From Xanthostigma xanthostigma (taxonomy: Eukaryota > Arthropoda > Insecta > Raphidioptera > Raphidiidae): a DNA stretch of 64,000 nucleotides. Shown one piece after another: positions 56,497-64,000 of the stretch (the first letter of the stretch is position 1; each line of letters begins with the position of its first letter). The notes beneath the pieces are model-generated. The model ran no database searches. It was not told the origin of the DNA and saw only the letters and a list, made by a program, of their open reading frames with translations. A program made the position numbers and the translations under genes. The stretch is from NCBI GenBank assembly GCA_963575645.1, contig OY754467.1, forward strand, positions 24,883,001 to 24,947,000, written 5' to 3'.

Positions 56497-56498
56497 GG
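56455..56498 (+). repeat. C-run followed by (CT)n microsatellite
   Basis: A run of C followed by about 15 CT dinucleotides and TTTCTCTGG. Confidence 0.9.
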
Positions 56499-57221
56499 TA
56501 GATTATAGACAGCTGAAGTCATCACTACGTTAGGATGCCAATCAATGCGTATTAACATTTTTTAAAATCAGTCAAGCCGTTCTTTTTTTTACCAAATGAT
56601 CTTTCGTGCGCTGCATTTTTAAGAAAGTTCAATAATTAATAATTAAACAAATTTGAAAAAAATATTTCTTGCATTTTATATCTACCATATGAAAAGAGTG
56701 AACAATTTTTGTATACTACTACAAAGAAAAAATTCAATAAACTGTTATTCAATTTGAAATTAACTATCGGAAAGTGCTAAGGTATATTTTTTCCTACTCC
56801 AACCTCAACCGGAAGTTTACATGCATTTTTTTTTAAAAACAACATATACTTTTTAACATTTTGAAAATCTATATTTTTTTTTCATAAATTCATATAACAT
56901 TTTCTTAAAATTACATAAAGAAATATTCGAGAAAAACGTTATTAATTTATTAAGCACTCAGTATAAAAATTTTTTCATAGGACTGCACGCATGTGTAAAT
57001 ATTAATAATAATCTTAACTGTTGGCGTAATTAATAAATCAATAACCTTTGAAAATTTTATAGGAATTTACAGAGAAACAAATAGTGATTTCGAAAATGTA
57101 AAAATAGTATATGTTGCTCTTTGAAAAAAAAATACACATGCGGTAGAATTTCCGATAGTAAATTCCGAGTTGAATAAAACAATATTCATTTTTTTTAATA
57201 ACTTGTAGGATAAAAAAAAAT
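56499..57221. other. No gene seen
   Basis: AT-rich spacer without recognised features. Confidence 0.4.
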
Positions 57222-57600
57222 AAAAATTTTGAAAAAACTCACGACGAATGTAAATGTTGTAACAGAAAAAGAATTAAATAAAATTCTAAAATTCCCCGAC
57301 TTTAACGCAAGTAAGTAACCAAAGAAAATCCGTCGGGGGCTGCCATTCGCTGCCCTGAATTAAGAATAGAAAAATATAAATTAGACGACAGTTATTTACG
57401 TACCAAACGTGATTTCAATGAGTCACATACTCTAAAATTGCAATATATTAGTTCATTTTAGGGCAGTGAATGGCAGCCCCCGACGGATTTTCTTTGGTTA
57501 CTTACCTGCGTTAAGTCGGGGGATTTTAGAATTTTATTTAAATCTTTTTTCTATTACAACATGTACATTCGTCGTGAGTTTTTTCAAAATTTTTAATTTT
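57222..57600. mobile_element. Foldback element, arms about 138 bp
   Basis: AACTCACGACGAATGTAAAT, AATAAAATTCTAAAATTCCC and AAAATCCGTCGGGGGCTGCC in the left arm are matched in inverse by 57462-57600 (GGCAGCCCCCGACGGATTTT and so on). The spacer of about 105 bp is AT-rich. Left and right arms differ at only a few sites. Confidence 0.8.
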
Positions 57601-57737
57601 ATTCTATTCAAAACTTTTTAGAGATTTTGTAAAAGTGTGTTCAGATGGTCTAGCCGAAATAGCGTACACAGTGTAGCTATATCTGATAGCCTAGCTGTCG
57701 AATCGCGTTATGTACGAGAGTGCTCATAATTGTGGTT

Positions 57738-57910
57738 TTTATAAATGTCCAAGTGTATTGCTGTAAAAAGCGCAACGGACACTTGTTAGATCTGTTCGTG
57801 CGTAGCACGTTTGTAATGTTTTTTTAAATGTTCAAGTGTATTGCTGTAAAAAGCACTAATAACGGACGTTTGTTAGATCTGTTCGTGCGCAGTACGTTTG
57901 TTATGGTTTT
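57738..57910 (+). repeat. Tandem duplication of about 85-90 bp
   Basis: AAATGTCCAAGTGTATTGCTGTAAAAAGCG..CGGACACTTGTTAGATCTGTTCGTGCG occurs at about 57746-57820 and again at 57829-57905 with small changes. Confidence 0.75.
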
Positions 57911-58348
57911 TGCGATTAATTTTTTGTGCAGTGCAGCACCCCCTCGGGCTTTACCATCGTAATATCTATCTAAGAACCATCGCAGATGAATTACAAACCC
58001 TTTACAGAAAACCGCATCTAAATTAATCAAACCGTTTTCCAGATAAATGGCGACATTCGAGTGCACAAACAAACAATCTCTCAGGCTAAACGCATATACC
58101 TTCGTCGTTCCGTCGTGGGTAAAAAAGAATTATTCATTGTTATCACTATCAGTAAACACACTGTATAGTCTCGAGTTCGGTACTTCATTCGCCGTGTTTA
58201 GAATAGAAAAGAATACGCTTATGGCGAAATTTAATCAAGATTATCTCACGGATTTGTTTTTATTTTTTAATTTATATAGACAGACGACAGTCTAATTATA
58301 AAACTTTCTATGTCCACTATTATAGTCGCGTCAATGAATACATAAAAT
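57911..58348. other. No gene seen; repeat tail
   Basis: CCCCCTCGGGCTTTACCATCG and AAAACCGCATCTAAATTAAT are blocks of a kind found in insect repeat tails. The two opposed 82-codon frames overlap and are not supported. Confidence 0.4.
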
Positions 58349-58796
58349 AGCTCCGATTTTGATGATTTTTTTTAAATCTTGTTTTTTTATTTTATTGAAA
58401 ATCAGAAACATTTTGGGGCGGGGAACGAATTATTTATATTGTTTAAGGGGCTAGGGGTAGTCAGAGGCATGAAAAATTTTTTTTTCGACAAAATTTAATT
58501 TATTTTATAAAAAAAAAATTCTAGACGAAGTTATAGCCATCTATTGGACTCCTCTCACAAGTAGGTAATGCTTTGCGGTGACCATCATAACTTTGTGGTG
58601 GTTCATCCAAAATCAATAAAACAAAAAAAGTCTTTATTTTAATAGTAAATCTAGCACTTAATCGAATATTTTCTCTTTTTTTTGAAAATTAATAAAATGG
58701 CGGCTTCTAAAAGTTACACCCGAATTTGGAAGGACAGATTGTTATAAAAGTCGAAGTTATCAACAAAGACAACAATCCTTCAATCAGGTTCTATTA

Positions 58797-59459
58797 CCAT
58801 TCCAACACACAAGTGGGGAATGGTACTAGTTTAGGTCAAAAATCACTTTTCAAAAATTTCTTTCCGTTTTGAGGTCCCCCGAATCCAAAAAACATATTTT
58901 TGAAAAATCTCTGTACGTCTGTTAGTCTGTTTGTCTGTTTGTCTGTGAAGACGATACAGGTCAAACGGATAAACGGATTGAAACCAAATTTTGGGAGGAT
59001 GTTTGGTATGCAATTATGAAGAGCCCTATTGTTTTTGGGGAAAATCGGCGCATGCGCAGAAGAGATATATGCTAAAAAGATGTTTTTTATATAATAATGA
59101 TATACTTTTCATAACGGATTATTATTCCATTTATTTTTTCAAGTAAGTTTCGTTAAAAAAATTTTTTCTAAACTTTATAGTTTCAGAAATATTTTGAAAA
59201 TAAAAAAAATCAATCGTTCTTTTGTTTTATGGATCTGTCAGAAATAAACAGTTCGGCATGCTTTGATTAATGTTTACGTGACGTGGAACATATTATATAG
59301 GTAACTATGGCAACGAATAGCAAATATATTGAATACTAGCAATTACCCACGTCACCTCACACGATATCAAAAATTTTATTTTCTTTATTATAATCAAATG
59401 TCAACATTTTTGAAGTTGGAATGGTTCCGTCGCCCAATTGGCTGGAATTTTTTTTTATG
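58797..59459 (-). mobile_element. Family A subfamily copy A13, one unit
   Basis: Begins CCATTCC...GGGAATGG (a hairpin) with TACTAGT, then GTCTGTTTGTCTGTTTGTCTG, the AACGGATTGAAACC module, one unit (GGCGCATGCGCAGAAGAG, about 59047), ACTAGCAATTACCCACG and ends at GTCGCCCAATTGGCTGG plus a T-run. Limits are the same as at 42297-42881. It sits in the left arm of the foldback element. Confidence 0.7.
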
Positions 59460-60215
59460 CTTTCAATAAGCTATAAAAATTTAATTTAATTCCATCGAGT
59501 GGTTCTTGAATTTCAGTGGTCACCGACTTCGAAAACATAGTTTCGAGGAAAACGCGTTTAAAGTTTTAGTCTTGCCTACACCGAGTCATCTAATCCTGGG
59601 CCATATATCTCGGAAACTGTTCATCCCATTCACTTAAAATTTTCAGGGAATATTTTCTAAACATCATACTACAAAAAAATGCAAAAAAAATGAAATCGAT
59701 TTTTTTCAAAATCTTGACTATCCCTATCCTCTTAAACATTATTTGACCACTGAAATTTAAGAACCATTCGATGGATTTAAATGAAATTTTTGTAGCTTAT
59801 TGAAAGCATAAAAAACTAAGACTTGATTGAAGGATTTTTGTTTTTGTTGAAAACTTCGACTATAACAATCTGTCCTTGCAAATTCGTGTGTAAGCTTTTA
59901 GAAGCCGCCATTTTATAAATTTAAAAAAAAAAGAAAATATTCGATTAAGTCCTAGATTTACTATTAAACTAAAGACTTTTTTTTTGTTTTATTGATTTTG
60001 GATGATTCACCACAAAGCTATGATGGTCACCGCAAAGCATTACCTACTTGTGGGAGGAGTCCAACAGATGGCTATAACTTCGTTCAAAAATTTTTTTGTT
60101 TTGAAAATTTAGTGAAGTCACGTTGAAATATTATAAGCTTTATAAAAGAAATTAAATTTTGTCGAAAAAAATTATTAAAAATTTTTCATGCCTCTGACTA
60201 CCCCTAGCCTCTTAA

Positions 60216-61647
60216 CCCTTTAACGACGAGGTCAAAACGCGTGGTCCGATTTAAAAACAAAGTTGATATTCGTGATCAGCGACCCAAAATTAGTCAAAAA
60301 TGATAAGCTGGGGTCTGACCTCCCCCCCACCCCACGGTGAAGGCCTGGCAAACATATTTGCCTTTCGGCGGAAACGGAAATGTTATGATTGAATAGAAAT
60401 GAAACAAAAAGAACGAAAACATTTTTTTATGTATTTTTTTCGCATAACTAATTCTGTTGCCAATGTTACTGACAATTATATTATATTGTAAGAAATGATT
60501 ACAGACAAATTTTAATGTTATTTTTGGCGATGGTAATATGCAAAGCAGTCAGGGGATGCGCTGAAGCCCAGAAATACATTGCACTGAATGCAAAATACGT
60601 TCGTGCGGCTTCCAGTTTTTTCGCTTCGCCATGTTGTGTGGATTTTTGGCTTTACTAGCTTGTATAGACAATCCAATTGAACGCCGGTGAACATTGGCTC
60701 GATATAATTATTTATTGTGCGAAAACGAAAAACAGGGTCATATTTTGGCAACTTCTATCTTGGTGGCTCTTCGGCCACTGGTACAGGAACACGGGGAGTT
60801 GGTTCAATCACGGGTGCAGTAAATGAAGTTGAAGAAGTCGGTTCGGTGACTGGAGAAGCAAATGACGTTGAAGGAATTGGATCGGCGACTGGTGCAGTCA
60901 ATTCTCGTTCTTTACGCTGTCGTTTCGGCGGCGGCGATTTGACACTCTTCCTCTTCGCACTTTCGATTATCACCTCGAGGTTCTCAGTTGCTAGTGACTC
61001 GGTCGCATCATTTTCCAAAAATGCATTGTCTTCATCGTCCAACTGCAGCACACTTTCTTCATCGTATTCGTCGCTTTCATCACATAAAAGAAACTGTTCT
61101 ATTTCATTCGGACTAACAAAAAACAAGCGATCACGGGCAGAACTGTGTGGATTATTCATCGTCAATTCACAAAATAAGAAAAACACAAAAAATCAGTAAC
61201 AATGAAATCAAATACGTTCAGTTCGCTGCTTGTTTGACTGTCAATACAATACTGAATAAGAAATGTAGAAATTTCCATTGCCGCCGAAAGGCAAATATGT
61301 TTGCCGCCAATACCTGACCTTTGACAGGACAGGTATGAAATCAAAGAAAATTTTACCTATGCACAATCGAAAGGTATGTACGTTATCTACAACATATATT
61401 AATGACAATTCGTTAGGTCCTTCCCCACACCCATAAATTTACTTTGATTAAAACTGACATTTTGGCCAAATTAGAGCGCAGGTAGCAAACAGGTAGCAAC
61501 CAGGTAGAAACCAAATGTATACATAATATTATAGCCCCAACATTATTCTACAACTTACTCTTAACAGATACACGCTATCTGTTACCTAAAAAATTTAAAA
61601 AAATAAAAACCTGTGGGCAAGCATACTTGCCTTTAGTCGTTAAAGGG
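60216..61647 (-). mobile_element. piggyBac deletion derivative, 1,432 bp
   Basis: The element begins CCCTTTAACGACGAGG and ends CTTTAGTCGTTAAAGGG, flanked by TTAA at 60212-60215 and 61648-61651, the piggyBac target. The opposite arm of the host foldback shows a single TTAA at the empty site. A 25-bp perfect subterminal inverted repeat lies at 60347-60371 and 61281-61305. The interior codes only for the ends of a transposase. Confidence 0.9.
60518..61159 (-). pseudogene. piggyBac transposase remnant (N-terminus joined to C-terminus)
   Basis: Starting at the ATG 61159 the frame reads MNNPHSSARDRLFFVSPNEI and EQFLLCDESDEYDEESVLQL (the acidic N-terminal region usual in piggyBac proteins), then a basic PPPKRQRKER and repeated (S/T)-x-x-PV-x-EP-T segments, to a TAG at 60755. 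The same frame continues with LPKYDPVFRFRTINNY, like the (Y/F)DP..K(I/V)RP segment near the start of the catalytic domain, and then directly FCIQCNVFLGFSASPDCFAYYH, the C-terminal cysteine motif. The DDE core is therefore deleted. Without the TAG, both ends would form one frame. The opposite-strand frame at 60717-61199 is its shadow. Confidence 0.8.
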
Positions 61648-61756
61648 TTAAACAATATAAATAATTCGTTCCCCGCCCCAAAATGTTTCTGATTTTCAAT
61701 AATATAAAAAAACAAGATTTAAAAAAAAATCATCAAAATCAGAGCTGTTCTTGCAT

Positions 61757-61912
61757 GTTTACATGGTGGCAAAACGGGTGTGAAAGGTGGCAGAACGGGT
61801 ATACATGGTGGAAGTACGGGCAGAGTGGGATACATGGTGACAAAACGGATATACACCAAACAGAACGGTTATATATGGTGGCAGAACGGGTATATATGGT
61901 GGAAGTACGAAT
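61757..61912 (+). repeat. 21-bp minisatellite, about 7-8 units
   Basis: Units of the form (A)TACATGGTGGCAGAACGGGT repeat with variation (GGAAGTACGGG, GTGACAAAACGGAT). As 21 is divisible by three the frame stays open and reads (Y/C)-x-x-WWQNG-like heptads. It lies directly right of the foldback element. Confidence 0.75.
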
Positions 61913-61952
61913 GATGTGTAAACGTTTTAACTCTGCTATTTTGCGGTTTTGA

Positions 61953-62980
61953 TAAAAACTTCATCTTAATCCTATCGCAGTCGGTTAAAATGTAGCCTAT
62001 AGTACAATTTTGGTAATCAGTGGATAAATGCCAATTCCGCCACAGTTGATTTGGCTATTTTTGAGTAATGCCAGTGTAATAAATTAATAGATTAACAAAC
62101 ATATACAATACTTTCAGAATTATTATTTTTACGTTCGAGTTTAACTGAAAACGTTATTGCTGTGCCCAATGTAGGTATTATTTTTATTTTTTGTGTTTAT
62201 TCTATTCATGAAAATATTTGTGCCATGAATGATCAACTGCCTCTATTCCAATATTTTTTTATAGTAATTTGAAGGTATAATACGTATTTTTAATCTGAGT
62301 TAACACTGTTTTGAAATGTGTCTTATGTTTGTCAAAAAAACATGCTATAAACATGATAATAATCACATTATTAGGTACTGTTATTATACAAATATTTATA
62401 TTAGCTTTTAAATTCGACGTTGCCTGTGCCCATTTCGTATTTGACAGAGATTTTTTTTTAATATTAAAAAATGCACGTTCGGAAGTTATGCAACAAAATT
62501 TGATGCAAAAAAACAGACTTAATAATTATGATGACGTCTTCATGTGTTAATATATAGCATTATTAATTATATTACAAAAAATTGGTTGTCTGTAAAGTCG
62601 GTTTACGGACGATAGTTTTACGTGATAACGTATTCCGTAATACAAAACCTAAATTCTACATATAATAATTATAATAATTCGAATCTATGATAGTGCATCT
62701 TTCGCTTCAAATTTAGGTTAATTTTATGTATTAAAATACTCACCACCTATAATAATAATTGTTTTTTTTAACTTTCTTTCTTTCATATTTATTTTAAGTC
62801 TCAAAGATTAATTGTCATAATATTTTGAAAACAATTGTTTCACTGTTTATATAAAATTCCAAAACCTACTTACAATATTTAAGTATTTTCATACGTCAAA
62901 AAATTGATTTTTATAATGATAAAATTTGTATGAAAACGATTTTTTCGAGAGATGAGACCTAGCTAAAACGATTTTTTGCC
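61953..62980. other. No gene seen
   Basis: AT-rich. The 79-codon frame at 62311-62550 has one hydrophobic segment but no ATG start that I can confirm and no known domain; I do not call it a gene. Confidence 0.4.
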
Positions 62981-63075
62981 CCCCAAAATCCCTTTTCAGT
63001 AAATTTCATCCAAATCGTTAGGGCCGTTTTCGAGAAAAGCACGCACAGGGTCAGGCGGAACGTTAGGAACGTTAC
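62981..63075 (-). repeat. Repeat-tail fragment
   Basis: AAATTTCATCCAAATCGTTAGGGCCGTTTTCGAGAA is built like the tails of many insect non-coding repeats (a CAT-C-AAATCG segment followed by a GTTTTCGAGA block). The class is unclear. Confidence 0.35.
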
Positions 63076-64000
63076 ACTTTTTCGTGCATGCAGCCGGTGT
63101 TTCATCAATTTATAAGATTGGTGATTCATCAATTTATAAGACGTTATCACGTCAAAAGCGATTCTTATAACCATTGTCAAAACAGCGACTGTTCGCCATA
63201 TAATTTTCAAAGGAAACTTTTGTACTTATTCGTTTCATGAAAAAGAAAGAAGTTTAGTATTTGCTGAAAATGAGACCATAGCTCCCGAAATGTACATCCG
63301 CTAATAAAACTGTTGTGGTAAGAAGTAACTATTCTTTATTTTTATTTAAAAAAAAAAACAGAAATAGGATTCTTCTTATTTAATTGTCGAACATCTTATA
63401 AAAATTTGATTGAATTAACCGTACCGTGCTGGAAACTAAAAGGACTTTTTCCAAAAGCAGATGTTTTGCGAAAAGGGAAAGTACCTACTGTAAAATTAAA
63501 TTTGTCAATTTTGTACCGTTCTGCACAAGAACTTTCAGTTTAAAGTTCGATAAAGAACATGATAAATAAAACTATCGGCATTACCGGAAATCGGGGTAAC
63601 TTTGAATTTGCGGGTAAAAGTTTTTGAAGGTTTTATTAACTACTTACATGCACTATTATGTTAAATTGCAGTGAAATAATGTATCCATTGACATCATTAT
63701 GCGCAAATAAGAACCGGGGATGCATTTATGAACGGTGGAGGGAGCAGTACGCTGTCGCTTATCGACACAGTGACTCAATGACTCCCACGCGTGATGCCGG
63801 CACTCTGTGTGAGTATTTTCTCCATAGTGGTTCGAAATTATAAAAAAATCATAGTTATTGCACATATCAACCGTACAGTAAAGAAGAAAACAACTGGAGA
63901 CTTTCCGCTTGGAAGACATTTTCAAAAAGCGACCGCTGAGAAATATAAAATAAAGAGGACAACAATACTAAAATCTTTGCTCAACTTCTGATTTGTACTC
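63076..64000. other. No gene seen
   Basis: AT-rich, with overlapping chance frames on both strands at 63656-63991. A direct repeat TTCATCAATTTATAAGA occurs near 63101 and 63126. Confidence 0.4.

Larger units (their letters stand above)
58349..61746. mobile_element. 3.4-kb foldback element with two insertions
   Basis: Left end AGCTCCGATTTTGATGAT pairs with ATCATCAAAATCAGAGCT at the right. The left arm runs 58349-58795, is broken by a family A copy, and resumes 59456-59523; the right arm is 59742-60211, broken by piggyBac, and resumes 61652-61746. Matched blocks include GGGGCGGGGAACGAATTATT, GACTACCCCTAGCC and ATGGCGGCTTCTAAAAG. The spacer is about 59524-59741. Removing both insertions leaves about 1.3 kb. 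Confidence 0.8.

Noticed and set aside
57824-58295. Two overlapping 82-codon frames on opposite strands
   Set aside because: They overlap a tandem duplication and repeat tail, and neither has a recognisable domain.
60717-61199. Plus-strand 160-codon frame
   Set aside because: It is the antisense shadow of the piggyBac N-terminal frame, whose acidic domain and start fit the element.
62311-62550. 79-codon frame with a hydrophobic segment
   Set aside because: It begins at a non-ATG codon, and hydrophobic stretches are expected from T-rich codons.
1-64000. tRNA, rRNA or integrated viral genes
   Set aside because: I scanned for tRNA arm motifs and viral-type reading frames and saw none I could support; the retroelement pieces are LINE and Penelope-like, not viral.

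Overview
This is a strongly AT-rich stretch of animal nuclear DNA, almost certainly from an insect. The evidence is a near absence of long reading frames, one GC-rich exon-like block ending in a splice donor, and a dense population of transposon remnants of types common in insects: Penelope-like retroelements, a LINE, piggyBac, Tc1/mariner-related elements with an arthropod-type HTH, Helitron-like repeats, and many foldback (long inverted repeat) elements. Nothing looks bacterial: there are no operons, ribosome binding sites, CRISPR arrays or tRNA/rRNA genes. I could not resolve the insect order.

Host coding sequence is minimal. A 68-codon exon-like block (5078-5283, +) stands out by base composition and ends at a GT donor. 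A 51-nt candidate exon with a polypyrimidine tract and acceptor lies at 23926-23976. An 83-codon open frame preceded by an AG lies at 53336-53584. Much of the window may be intron or intergenic DNA around one gene, but this is inference.

Layout. 0-8 kb: two long copies of a dispersed element (family A) that carries internal ~125-bp tandem units with a GCGCATGCGC core; a deleted Tc1/mariner-like element with TA target duplication (3945-4787); the exon; and a palindrome with hammerhead-like motifs (5413-5672). 8-20 kb: a complex of tandem and inverted repeats (family S head, CTCGAG array, a palindrome with hammerhead-like motifs, inverted CTCGAG array, an 11-unit ~135-bp array), then a decayed LINE whose endonuclease is split by a pentanucleotide microsatellite. 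20-33 kb: more family A copies, a ~0.9-kb terminal-inverted-repeat element and fragments. 34-44 kb: a transposon stack. A family A copy is broken by a Tc1/mariner-related remnant, and a 4.4-kb element (36064-40447) holds two foldback elements, one of which is itself split by a 1,065-bp near-perfect palindrome. 45-51 kb: two Penelope-like remnants with GIY-YIG endonuclease domains, the first with a hammerhead-like motif downstream. 51-64 kb: foldback elements, and a 3.4-kb inverted repeat (58349-61746) split in one arm by a family A copy and in the other by a 1,432-bp piggyBac deletion derivative.

The elements interact by nesting, so insertion order can be read directly in several places. The main themes are (1) the number of long inverted repeats, (2) repeated pairing of palindromes with a hammerhead-ribozyme-like motif typical of Penelope-like elements, and (3) dispersed elements that vary in the number of internal tandem units.
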